Shown piece after piece: positions 1 through 7,325 of a stretch of 9,892 bases of DNA. Under the pieces are notes generated by a model. It did no database searches, was not told the origin of the DNA, and saw only the letters and a list, made by a program, of their open reading frames with translations. A program made the translations under genes and the position numbers. The DNA comes from JBAZQS01 sp041645075. Its GTDB lineage: Bacteria > Patescibacteriota > Patescibacteriia > 2-01-FULL-39-33. The stretch is from positions 1-9,892 of the forward strand of contig JBAZQS010000032.1 in NCBI GenBank assembly GCA_041645075.1. The letters run 5' to 3'. Positions within the stretch are counted from its first letter, which is position 1, and the number at the start of each line of letters is the position of its first letter.

Positions 1-1
1 C

Positions 2-802
2 ATATTAAGAAAACTTTTAGAGGTGGAGGGTGATAGCGGTAAGCGAATGGCCATTGCCATAACCTTGGGGATTAAAAACGGCTTCAGAGTCAAAGACGCC
101 GGTCTGGTAAGTAAAGCCAGGGAAGCGCTCGGTGGCAATAGCTTGCTCCTCAAAAAATTCGAGGAAGCAATGAACAAGCGCAATATGGTGATGAATAATA
201 CCAGAGCCGACGGTACCATTGATGAAGGCGCTATCGCCAGGTTGGTCTCAGAGGGCCAAGCCAAATGGGCTGACCAGGATACCAAGAATATGAGTCCTCA
301 AGCCCTTGAAGTGATGGCCAGGCAATTGGGTCTGAAATTCCACAAAGAATTGGATGATATGATCAAAAATAGCCGGGACTTGGAGAATATTAAAAACAGT
401 TTAAAACAGGGGCTGGACCAGAGGGGCTTTGTGGGCGTGGATTTGGCTATCAGAAAATCATTTGGCGCGTTTTCCGGCGAATTTATCAAGGCCTTTACTA
501 AAAATGGCGCGCTTAATGAGCCAGAGCTTGCAAGGAGTTTGTCTCAAATTTCTAAGCCCGAGATATATGGCAAGATTGGCGAGTCCGATTTAAACAATGG
601 CGCTTTTCAGGAAGCGATGTCTAATGCTATGACCATGTCTATGATGCAAAAATTACTCAAAAGCAATGATATCAGTCCGGAAAGATTTCAGAAAATTGTT
701 GGTATTATTGAAAGTGAAAGCATAGTTAGAGGTTCCAGTTCCAGGGCTGCTGACTTATTAGGCAAAATGAAGAGCAATCCCGCGTTTAAAGATTATATAT
801 AA
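2..802 (+). CDS. C-terminal part of a helical hypothetical protein (5' end outside the window)
   Basis: The reading frame is open to the left edge. A GTG at 23 is the first possible start in view, but in-frame codons with no stop precede it, so this is probably the end of a longer protein. About 267 codons are visible and stop with TAA at 800-802. The visible part is predicted to be soluble and almost all helical, rich in Lys, Glu, Asn and Met, with no membrane segment, signal peptide or catalytic motif that I recognise. The next gene starts 3 bases after the stop, which implies co-transcription with the PrgI/VirB4 cluster downstream. In T4SS loci a large multi-pass VirB6/TrbL-like protein with a helical cytoplasmic tail often lies in such a position. 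That this is such a tail is only a guess from context, since no membrane segment is in view. Confidence 0.8.
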   Translation: MLRKLLEVEGDSGKRMAIAITLGIKNGFRVKDAGLVSKAREALGGNSLLLKKFEEAMNKRNMVMNNTRADGTIDEGAIARLVSEGQAKWADQDTKNMSPQALEVMARQLGLKFHKELDDMIKNSRDLENIKNSLKQGLDQRGFVGVDLAIRKSFGAFSGEFIKAFTKNGALNEPELARSLSQISKPEIYGKIGESDLNNGAFQEAMSNAMTMSMMQKLLKSNDISPERFQKIVGIIESESIVRGSSSRAADLLGKMKSNPAFKDYI

Positions 803-805
803 AAT

Positions 806-1951
806 ATGGCCACCACCAAAGAAAAATTAAATTTATTACCCCAAAAAATTCAAGACGCCTTGTCTTCGGAGGTGGTTGGTTTGATCAATGAAGAATTGTG
901 CCGGCAATATGGCGTCAGTCAAATTGCCAAAAACACTAAAATCCTGGCCGATTTGATTTTTAAGGACTTAGCCATAAATCAATTGTCCGTGGCTATCGCC
1001 GCCGCTTTTGGCTTTAGTCCTGAAAAATCCAATCAAATGGCCGTGGACATAGCCGGCAGATTTTTATTGATTTTTGATGATTATTTTAACGGCGAGGTGG
1101 CTAAATATATCAAATCATTGGGCGGCAACATAGATGATTATCAAGCTGATATTGAAAATCAAAAAAAAGCCATCGCCGAAACAAAGGCGCAAAGAGAAAA
1201 GGAAGAGGCGGAAGAAAAAGAGGAAATGCCGATACAAAAAGAAGCCGTATCAATGATTGAGAGTAATGACGAAGAAGAGAAACAGCACGCGCCCATGGTC
1301 TTCAAGCAAAATATATTGGATTTTTTAAGCGCGGAAACCGAAGAATTAAAAGAAATTATTGACGACTATAACGGCGTCTTGATTATGTTAATGGAAAAAG
1401 ATAATAATTTTAGGAGGGGACTGGAAGAGGCGCTTTATGAAAATCAAGAGCCGCTCGGCCAAAGCCGCATTATGATTGAGGGCAAGTCCCTGGCGCCGAT
1501 AGTCGCCAACTGGCTTAGGGATTTTATTTTTAAATATGGCACGGATTTATTTACCAATGTGGTCTTATCGGAATATCTGACCAATTCGGAAAATGTCAAA
1601 AAATTAAGCCCAGAGGAAAAGAAAATATTAGCTAAATTATTAATGCTTTATCGCAATTTAAAATTTTTTCCCGAGGGTTTGGCCGGCCTGCCTCCGGAAA
1701 AGTGGGAGATTATACCCATTGACCGCTTTGGTTATGAAGAAAAATTTACCGGCCAGGAGTTGGCCTCGCCCGCTTCGCCGCGAGGCGAGCCCGCTTCGAC
1801 TCAGCCCCGCTTCGCCGCGAGGCGAGGAGGCGAGCCCGCGGTTGATGATTTGGAAATTGATTTTGATAATATGAGCCCGATTGAACTTAAGGCCTTTATG
1901 GAAGCCAATAATTTATCCGAAGCAGAGATGCAAAAACTAAAAAATAGTTAA
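806..1951 (+). CDS. Hypothetical helical protein in the PrgI/VirB4 cluster, with an in-frame GC-rich repeat insert
   Basis: A 381-residue soluble protein of unknown function. Residues about 10-90 form a helical domain with the pattern LPxxIxxxLS near its start, then a QYG motif and an NQLS motif. The same domain opens the next protein, so the two are paralogous at their N-termini; I recall this domain from Parcubacteria proteins without a known role. Residues about 115-150 are a charged, Glu/Lys-rich coiled-coil-like linker. A second helical domain spans about 160-310. Residues 320-345 are a low-complexity Ala/Ser/Pro/Arg/Gly stretch encoded by GC-rich DNA repeats, described separately. The final 35 residues are acidic and helical. 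ATG 806 lies 3 bases after the previous stop with no Shine-Dalgarno, typical of this cluster. The TAA at 1949-1951 directly abuts a palindromic element. Confidence 0.88.
   Translation: MATTKEKLNLLPQKIQDALSSEVVGLINEELCRQYGVSQIAKNTKILADLIFKDLAINQLSVAIAAAFGFSPEKSNQMAVDIAGRFLLIFDDYFNGEVAKYIKSLGGNIDDYQADIENQKKAIAETKAQREKEEAEEKEEMPIQKEAVSMIESNDEEEKQHAPMVFKQNILDFLSAETEELKEIIDDYNGVLIMLMEKDNNFRRGLEEALYENQEPLGQSRIMIEGKSLAPIVANWLRDFIFKYGTDLFTNVVLSEYLTNSENVKKLSPEEKKILAKLLMLYRNLKFFPEGLAGLPPEKWEIIPIDRFGYEEKFTGQELASPASPRGEPASTQPRFAARRGGEPAVDDLEIDFDNMSPIELKAFMEANNLSEAEMQKLKNS
1763..1840. repeat. GC-rich palindromic repeat inserted in frame in a coding region
   Basis: These 78 bases (26 codons, residues 320-345) are far richer in G+C than the surrounding AT-leaning gene. 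A 21-base direct repeat occurs at 1769-1789 and 1806-1826, and an 11-base repeat GGCGAGCCCGC at 1784-1794 and 1829-1839. Each 21-mer holds a hairpin TCGCC-GCGA-GGCGA with a GNRA-type tetraloop (1775-1788 and 1812-1825). The two 21-mers are read in different frames, giving PASPRGE in one and PRFAARR in the other, so the repeat exists at the DNA level and not the protein level. The total length is a multiple of three and leaves the frame intact. The 11-mer GCCGCGAGGCG recurs in the tRNA island at 8358-8368. Confidence 0.75.
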
Positions 1952-2129
1952 TGAGATGGTTACAAAACTATATTTCTCTAAATTTGTCCTTTTTGGCTGC
2001 GACTGCGTCGGGCGGGCGCAAAATGACTTTCACCATAGCCCCGCTATGCCTCAAGTCATTTTGCTGGCCCTCCTGGTCTCGCTCAAAAAGTCCTAAATTT
2101 ATAGATAAAATAGTTTTGTAACCATCTCA
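1952..2129. mobile_element. Palindromic MITE-like element, copy 1 (178 bp)
   Basis: Perfect 20-bp terminal inverted repeats lie at 1952-1971 (TGAGATGGTTACAAAACTAT) and 2110-2129. The whole element is an imperfect palindrome. Paired boxes include TAAATTT 1979-1985 with 2095-2101, GCAAAATGACTT 2018-2029 with 2053-2064, and an apex hairpin CATAGC-CCC-GCTATG at 2034-2048. It has no coding capacity. It fills the gap between the stop codon at 1949-1951 and the ATG at 2136. A second copy with the same ends and layout is at 9084-9262. If the outer T is taken as flank, AAT occurs on both sides (1950-1952 and 2129-2131), a possible 3-bp target duplication, but copy 2 does not show this. No transposase is in the window, so a non-autonomous element or a structured RNA/terminator module is equally possible. 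Confidence 0.8.
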
Positions 2130-2135
2130 ATCACC

Positions 2136-3593
2136 ATGGATAGTTCAAGCTTACAAAAATTCAGCCAGTTGCCTTTGGCCATAAGGAATAAATTATCCGC
2201 GCCGGAATTTTTGGGCGTGATTGAGGATTTGGAAAAGCAATACCGGATAAAATTAACCATGGTATTTATCGCCTTGGTCGTGGGTGATATTTCTTTTAAT
2301 CAGATTAGCGATTATTTAAAAAATAAATACAATATTAATCAGGGCGGAGCCGAAGCGATAAATAAATCCCTCATTCAATTACTAGAAAATTTAAAAAGAC
2401 AATTTCCCGCCGAATTCAGGGGCGCGGTTGCCAATAAAGCGGCTTTCGCCTTTGCCGTTGAAGACGAGGAGGAAATCAATAAATTTAAAAATTTATCAAT
2501 TATTAGCGACGGCCAGAAGTATAATTACGGCCAGTTGGCCGATTTGATTATCGGGGAATCGGCGATAGGGAATGACGACGAGGTCTTGACCAAGCGGCTG
2601 CATAATATTATTTTTGCCCGGCTCAAGGGCGTGCGGGATGATTTGGAAACCAAAGACGCGCTGATAAAAAGCCGAAAAATCGGGGGCGTGGAATTAGCCG
2701 AAGACCTGGCCGACAAGATAATGAAACTGATAAATGATAAGTTAAGCCGAGGGTTATTAAAAAAAGATTTTTTCGAAGAATCCAAAGAGGTCAAATTTGA
2801 GTTTCCGATTAAAAAGCCGTTTCTTGAAGGCAAAATAAATTTGCGAGAAAAATTTCAATCATCGCCAAAGAATAATTTAGCCGCGCCCGCCTATAATCTC
2901 TCTCCCCCGTCATCAGCCAATTTTATTCCGCCAAAAACCGAACCGAGGCCGTTAGAAAGGGAATTAAAAAAAGAAAATTTGCTCTATATCAAAGAAGAAG
3001 GCGGCTTGCCCGTCATTCAAATGCCCGAGGATGGACTTATGCCCCAGCCGCGTTTTCTTGATTTGAATCAATCGGCCGGCGCCACCGCTTTAGCGGAAAA
3101 TCAAAAAGTGTATAATATTGTTAGTCAAACAAAAGAAAATATCGTCGTCGGCCTAAGGCCGAGCCCAAGGCCCATACCCCAGCCCGTAAAAACTATGATG
3201 CCGCCGAAGATGATGGACAATCAATTGAGCCGAAAGCCGAAATTAGACGATGTCAGGTTTGCCCGAAGATTGGTCGGCCCCACAGAAGAGCTGGGTAATA
3301 TGACTCTAATTGATTTCAGGCGAATCAGTGAAAATCCCCGCGAAGCCACTAAAAAAATCAAAGAAAAAATTGGATTATTAGAAAGAGAATCATACGGCAA
3401 ACGGCTTGAGGGCATTGAGGCGTGGCACGGCAATGAAGTCAATAAATTTTATCGTCTATTGGGCCAAAAATGTCTGGCCGAGGCGAGGGGCATAGAGGCG
3501 GTTATCAATGAACGGCTAAATAATAATAAGCCCACTCTCTCATTGGAGGAATTTAATGCTATAATGGAATTAAACCGGGAATTAAGATTTTAA
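2136..3593 (+). CDS. Hypothetical protein with paralogous N-terminal helical domain and conserved C-terminal domain
   Basis: A 485-residue soluble protein. Residues about 11-90 match the N-terminal domain of the preceding protein in pattern (LPxxIxxxLS, a QY motif, NQIS), so the two genes share an ancestral module. Residues about 95-235 are helical. Residues about 235-365 are a disordered, Pro-rich linker. The last 110 or so residues, with the patterns LVGPTEEL, DFRRI, KRLEGIEAW and NRELRF, form a well-defined helical domain that I recall as common in Parcubacteria proteins without an assigned function. There is no catalytic motif, signal peptide or membrane helix. The ATG at 2136 lies 6 bases after the inverted repeat of the palindromic element and has no Shine-Dalgarno. 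The PrgI gene starts 3 bases after the stop, so this protein is a likely cytoplasmic partner of the T4SS-like apparatus; that role is inferred from context. Confidence 0.88.
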   Translation: MDSSSLQKFSQLPLAIRNKLSAPEFLGVIEDLEKQYRIKLTMVFIALVVGDISFNQISDYLKNKYNINQGGAEAINKSLIQLLENLKRQFPAEFRGAVANKAAFAFAVEDEEEINKFKNLSIISDGQKYNYGQLADLIIGESAIGNDDEVLTKRLHNIIFARLKGVRDDLETKDALIKSRKIGGVELAEDLADKIMKLINDKLSRGLLKKDFFEESKEVKFEFPIKKPFLEGKINLREKFQSSPKNNLAAPAYNLSPPSSANFIPPKTEPRPLERELKKENLLYIKEEGGLPVIQMPEDGLMPQPRFLDLNQSAGATALAENQKVYNIVSQTKENIVVGLRPSPRPIPQPVKTMMPPKMMDNQLSRKPKLDDVRFARRLVGPTEELGNMTLIDFRRISENPREATKKIKEKIGLLERESYGKRLEGIEAWHGNEVNKFYRLLGQKCLAEARGIEAVINERLNNNKPTLSLEEFNAIMELNRELRF

Positions 3594-3596
3594 ATT

Positions 3597-4040
3597 ATGG
3601 ATCAAATCACGGTGCCCCAATTTTTAGATGTGGAAGACAAAATAATCGGCCCGATTACCGTGCGCCAATTCATTGAGTTGCTTATCGGCGGCCTGTTTAT
3701 TTTTATTTTTTATAAGATATTTGATTTCTCGCTTTTTCTCGCGGCCAGTATAGTGGTGGCCATGCTTGTTTTGGTTATCGCTTTTATCAAGGTGAACGGC
3801 CAGTCGTTTCATTTTTTCCTATTAAATTTTATCACGACCATGAAAAGCCCGAAATTAAAGGTCTGGAAAAAATATCAGACGATGGCTGAGATAAAAAAAA
3901 TGATGAGCCATGAATCCGCCAAGGGCGCTGGCGATGGCTATATTAAAACCGTCCGGCCCAGAATCAGCGCCTCAAGATTATCGGAATTGGCTTTAATTGT
4001 TGACACTGGCGGCGTTTATCAGGGGGAAGACACAGCTTAA
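3597..4040 (+). CDS. PrgI family membrane protein
   Basis: A 147-residue protein that begins with the PrgI-family signature: VPQFLDVEDKIIGPITVRQF at residues 6-25, then two membrane helices at about 25-42 and 45-64. This family (PrgI/TcpA-like components of Gram-positive and CPR type IV secretion) is usually encoded just upstream of VirB4 and is thought to form the inner membrane platform, in a role like VirB3. The cytoplasmic tail (about 65-147) contains a segment KSPKLKVWKK and ends in a low-conservation tail; it is longer than a minimal VirB3. The gene lies 3 bases after the previous stop and 27 bases before the VirB4 N-terminal gene, an operon arrangement that supports the call. There is no Shine-Dalgarno before ATG 3597. 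Confidence 0.88.
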   Translation: MDQITVPQFLDVEDKIIGPITVRQFIELLIGGLFIFIFYKIFDFSLFLAASIVVAMLVLVIAFIKVNGQSFHFFLLNFITTMKSPKLKVWKKYQTMAEIKKMMSHESAKGAGDGYIKTVRPRISASRLSELALIVDTGGVYQGEDTA

Positions 4041-4067
4041 AAAATCGTAAAATTTATCATTAAAATT

Positions 4068-4748
4068 ATGGGCCGAGTCGCCAACAAAAAAACACCTCAA
4101 ACGCAAAAATATGTCAGCATTGCCGAAATCAAGGATGACGCCGTCGTTTTAAGGGACGGAACCTTGCGCGCCGTGCTTTTGATTTCCAGTATCAATTTCG
4201 CTTTAAAATCAGATGAAGAGCAAAACGCCATCATTGCCGGTTATGTCAGTTTTTTAAATTCTTTGGACACCTCGCTCCAAATCGTCATCCAATCAAGGCG
4301 GTTAAATCTTGACGAATATGTTGCCACCCTTAAAAAGGCGGAAAAAGAGCAGACCAATGATTTGCTTAAATTGCAAACCGCCGAATACCGCCAATATATC
4401 ACCGAATTAGTAGAGCTGGGCGACATTATGACCAAACGTTTTTATGTGGTTGTGCCCTATAATCCCGTTTCTAATAAAAAGCGGTCTTTTTGGAGCCACA
4501 CTAAAGACGTGCTTTCTCCCACGGGCATGCTCAATTTAAATCAAAAGCAGTTTTTAAAAAGGCGCAAAGAACTTTTTATTTTGGTTGACAAGATAATTTC
4601 CGGCCTTTCCAGCATGAGTTTAAGGTCATCAATTTTGGATACCCAATCCTTGATTGAGCTATATTACAATACCTATAACCCCTCGGTTTCCGAAAGGGAA
4701 AAAATGGCCGATATCCAAAAGTTAAAAGTGGAAGAGAATTATATTTAA
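4068..4748 (+). CDS. VirB4/TraC-like N-terminal module encoded as a separate protein
   Basis: A 226-residue protein that resembles the N-terminal region of VirB4-type ATPases. It has a short basic leader, then YVSIAEIKDDAVVLRDGTLR and SSINFALKSDEEQNAI near residues 17-60, a QSRRLNLDEYV motif, and EYRQYITELVE...KRFYVVVPYNP at about 110-140. These patterns match what I know of TraC-like domains in CPR and Firmicutes T4SS proteins. There is no P-loop; the ATPase motor is in the next gene. The lengths 226 + 633 add up to a usual single-chain VirB4 (about 800-860). The stop at 4746-4748 and the next ATG at 4763 are 14 bases apart and in different frames. With a clean start on the second gene this looks like a stable gene split rather than a sequencing frameshift. 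Cytoplasmic, expected to pair with the motor and PrgI. Confidence 0.85.
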   Translation: MGRVANKKTPQTQKYVSIAEIKDDAVVLRDGTLRAVLLISSINFALKSDEEQNAIIAGYVSFLNSLDTSLQIVIQSRRLNLDEYVATLKKAEKEQTNDLLKLQTAEYRQYITELVELGDIMTKRFYVVVPYNPVSNKKRSFWSHTKDVLSPTGMLNLNQKQFLKRRKELFILVDKIISGLSSMSLRSSILDTQSLIELYYNTYNPSVSEREKMADIQKLKVEENYI

Positions 4749-4762
4749 ATTACTAAACCATT

Positions 4763-6664
4763 ATGTTTGAGCCGCGTGATTTAGAAAAACAAAATCAAGC
4801 CATAGACGCCAATCAGCCAAAGGCGCCCGTTTTAACCGTGGCGCAGAAAAAGAAAGCCCAACTTGCCAAAATCGGCCAGACCAAAGAGGCGTTGGAAGAG
4901 GAGCGCGTCTATCGGCGCGGGGTGGTTTCGATCCGGGATTTAATCGCGCCTACCGCCATTGAAGTCCAGAGTTCGTATATTAAATTGGGCGACTTGTTTA
5001 TCCGGACTATGTTTGCGGTTGAATATCCCCGCTATATTTTTGTGGGCTGGTTCGCGCCGATTATCAATATGGACATCACCGCCGATATCGCCATCTATTT
5101 TTATCCTGTTAATTCCGCCGTGATTTTAAAACAGCTTAAAAAGAAGGTCGGCGTTTTGGAAGCGGGCCTGATTGCCGACGCGGAAAAGGGCGCGCCCCGC
5201 GATCCCTTGCGGGAAACGGCGCTAAGAGATATGGAAAAATTGCGCGATGACTTGACTCAAGGCGTGGAGCATTTTTTTCAGACGGCTCTCTATATCACCG
5301 TTTATGCCAAGACCTTGGATGAGCTGGATAAAATCTCGGAAGGAGTGGAAAATGTTTTTGGTTCTCATTTGGTTTTTTCCAAAAGGGTCTTTTATCAAGC
5401 CGAGCAGGGATTTAATTCCACCTTGCCTTTGGCCCGAGATGAATTGGAGGTTTTGGTTAATATGAATACTTCGCCCTCCGCCTCTTCTTTCCCTTTTGTT
5501 TCTTCGGATCTGACTTCGGACCGAGGCGTATTATACGGCATCAATCGCCACAACAACAGCTTGATTTTATTTGACCGTTTTTCTTTGCAGAATGGCAATA
5601 TGGTGGTTTTCGCCACGGCCGGCGCCGGCAAATCCTATGCCATCAAGCTTGAGGTCTTAAGGAGTTTGATTTTCGGCACGGAAATAATCATTATTGACCC
5701 GGAAAGGGAATATAGGCATCTGTGCGAGGCGGTGGGCGGGACTTACATAGACATTTCCCTTAATTCCGAAAACAAGATTAATCCTTTTGATTTGCCGCGT
5801 GCCATCGGCGAAGACACCAAGGCCGGCGACATCATCAGAAGCGCGGTTATTACGGTCAAGGGCCTGGTCCGCTTGATGATCGGCGATATTACCCATGAAG
5901 AGGACTCCATAATTGACCGCGCGATTTTAGAGACCTACGGGAAAAAGGACATTACGCCCAATGTTGACTTGTCAAAAGTGGAAACGCCGACTTTAAGAGA
6001 CCTGCAGGATATTTTAGAAAGCATGGCGGGCGGAGAAAGCATTGCCCTGCGCCTTAAAAAATATACGGAAGGCACGTTTTCCGGCTTGTTGAACAATCCA
6101 ACCAATGTGATTATGAAAAATCAATTAGTGGTGTTCAGCGTCCGCGACCTGGAAGATGAGCTGAAGCCGCTCGCGATTTATTCTATTATCAATTATATTT
6201 GGAATGTGGTCAGGAGCGAGATGAAAAAACGGCTTTTAGTCGTGGATGAAGCGTGGTGGCTGATGCAGAGAGAGGACTCGGCCAAATTCATTTTTGCCCT
6301 GGTCAAGCGCTGCCGAAAATATTATTTGGGCGTGACCACGATTACGCAGGACATTAATGATTTTTTGACTTCGCCTTATGGCCAGGCCATTGTGAATAAT
6401 TCGTCTTTGCAACTATTAATGAAACAATCGCCGGCCGCCGCTGATTTGGTGCAGAAGACCTTTTTGCTCACCGAGGGCGAGAAATATCTGCTTTTGGAAT
6501 GCGGGGTGGGCGAGGGGATTTTTTTCGCCGGTGCCAAGCACGCGGCCATTAAAGTTGTGGCTTCTTATTCCGAAGACCAATTAATCACTTCAGACCCCCA
6601 GCAACTGTTGGAGATTGAACAGGCCAAAAAAGAGTTTGACGAATATCTGGCGGGCGGGGGATAG
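4763..6664 (+). CDS. virB4: VirB4-type T4SS ATPase (P-loop motor module)
   Basis: A 633-residue protein with the motor domain of VirB4/TrbE/TraC ATPases, which energise substrate transfer or assembly of type IV secretion machines at the cytoplasmic membrane. Walker A is ATAGAGKS at residues 284-291 (Lys290). Its first canonical Gly is Ala, which I believe is common in CPR homologues. Next comes IIIIDPEREYRHL, a hallmark of the family, then the NKINPFD motif. Walker B is RLLVVDEAWWLMQ with Asp495 and Glu496. A conserved TTITQDINDF motif follows (about 531-540), and IVNNSS near 553. Residues 1-45 are a charged linker, and 45-280 contain the middle VirB4 region. All catalytic residues are present, so an active ATPase is expected. 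The N-terminal module is encoded by the gene before it. Confidence 0.95.
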   Translation: MFEPRDLEKQNQAIDANQPKAPVLTVAQKKKAQLAKIGQTKEALEEERVYRRGVVSIRDLIAPTAIEVQSSYIKLGDLFIRTMFAVEYPRYIFVGWFAPIINMDITADIAIYFYPVNSAVILKQLKKKVGVLEAGLIADAEKGAPRDPLRETALRDMEKLRDDLTQGVEHFFQTALYITVYAKTLDELDKISEGVENVFGSHLVFSKRVFYQAEQGFNSTLPLARDELEVLVNMNTSPSASSFPFVSSDLTSDRGVLYGINRHNNSLILFDRFSLQNGNMVVFATAGAGKSYAIKLEVLRSLIFGTEIIIIDPEREYRHLCEAVGGTYIDISLNSENKINPFDLPRAIGEDTKAGDIIRSAVITVKGLVRLMIGDITHEEDSIIDRAILETYGKKDITPNVDLSKVETPTLRDLQDILESMAGGESIALRLKKYTEGTFSGLLNNPTNVIMKNQLVVFSVRDLEDELKPLAIYSIINYIWNVVRSEMKKRLLVVDEAWWLMQREDSAKFIFALVKRCRKYYLGVTTITQDINDFLTSPYGQAIVNNSSLQLLMKQSPAAADLVQKTFLLTEGEKYLLLECGVGEGIFFAGAKHAAIKVVASYSEDQLITSDPQQLLEIEQAKKEFDEYLAGGG

Positions 6665-6706
6665 CGGGTATGGTTAAATTAAAAATTAAAAATTATATTA
6701 TTCAAA

Positions 6707-7285
6707 ATGTTTGACGAAAACAAAAAAAAGATAATTATTATCGCCGTTATTATTCTTATTATCATTTTGATTTTTCTAATCATCTGGTTTTTGCTTCCTA
6801 AAAAGCCGGCGGAAAATGTGAATGTCGCTGTTAACGCCAATACCCGGGTGAGCCAAACCGCCAATAATGAAATTGCCAAGTTACCGCCGCCCAATCAAGC
6901 AAAAATACAAGAAGAGAATAATTACACGCTCGGTTTGAAACAGCTGGCCTTTTCTTTTGCCGAGCGGTTTGGCAGTTATTCAAACCATTCTGGGTCGGCG
7001 GGGCTGGAAAGTTTATTTCCCTTGGTGACGGCAAGGATGCAGTCAGCGATTAATAAAATAATCGCCAATAATTCATACAGCACTTCCACTTATGAGGGTT
7101 TTAATACCAAGGCGCTGACCGGCGATTTATTAAGCATAGACCAGCAAAAGGCGGGTATTTTAGTGTACACCCAGAGGACTTACCGTCTTGCCGATAAAAC
7201 GCCGAAAGTATTTTATCAGAATTTATCATTAAAATTTTTGAAAATCGGCAAGGAATGGAAAATTGATGAAGCGATTTGGCGGTAA
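6707..7285 (+). CDS. Single-pass membrane protein, possible VirB8-like subunit
   Basis: A 192-residue protein: a short basic cytoplasmic tail (residues 1-8), one strongly hydrophobic helix at about 9-30, then an Asn/Ala/Val-rich low-complexity linker (about 35-55) and an extracytoplasmic domain of about 120 residues. Helices come first and strand-like segments last, ending in LSLKFLKIGKEWKIDEAIWR. This order and the final strand pair ending in 'W+ID' resemble NTF2-like domains of VirB8/TcpC-type T4SS proteins, which are single-pass proteins that bridge the membrane platform. Position just after VirB4 (42 bases) fits. Sequence patterns alone are too weak to be sure, and another NTF2-like or lipid-facing protein remains possible. 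No signal-peptidase or lipobox site is visible. There is no Shine-Dalgarno. Confidence 0.8.
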   Translation: MFDENKKKIIIIAVIILIIILIFLIIWFLLPKKPAENVNVAVNANTRVSQTANNEIAKLPPPNQAKIQEENNYTLGLKQLAFSFAERFGSYSNHSGSAGLESLFPLVTARMQSAINKIIANNSYSTSTYEGFNTKALTGDLLSIDQQKAGILVYTQRTYRLADKTPKVFYQNLSLKFLKIGKEWKIDEAIWR

Positions 7286-7314
7286 ACCCCATGGAATAGG
7301 GTAAAGTTGAAATT

Positions 7315-7318
7315 AGGA
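7315..7318 (+). promoter_or_regulatory. Ribosome binding site AGGA that selects the ComF start
   Basis: AGGA at 7315-7318 lies only 1 base before ATG 7320 but 7 bases before ATG 7326. The spacing favours ATG 7326 as the true start and makes the N-terminus MVKKKYEL. Confidence 0.5.
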
Positions 7319-7325
7319 AATGCTG

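Noticed and set aside
1950..2131. AAT target-site duplication around palindromic copy 1
   Set aside because: The direct AAT match is only 3 bases and copy 2 shows ATT and AAT instead, so chance is likely. It is noted but not claimed.
2525..2833. Minus-strand ORF of 102 codons
   Set aside because: Lies fully inside the 485-residue gene on the other strand. It is rich in Ser/Leu as expected of an antisense shadow, and has no recognisable motif.
4740..4765. Frameshift joining the two VirB4 genes
   Set aside because: A clear stop, a 14-base gap and a fresh ATG with an apparently natural N-terminus, and the two parts correspond to known domain limits.
5657..5896. Minus-strand ORF opposite the VirB4 motor
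   Set aside because: Antisense to conserved VirB4 motifs; no independent support.
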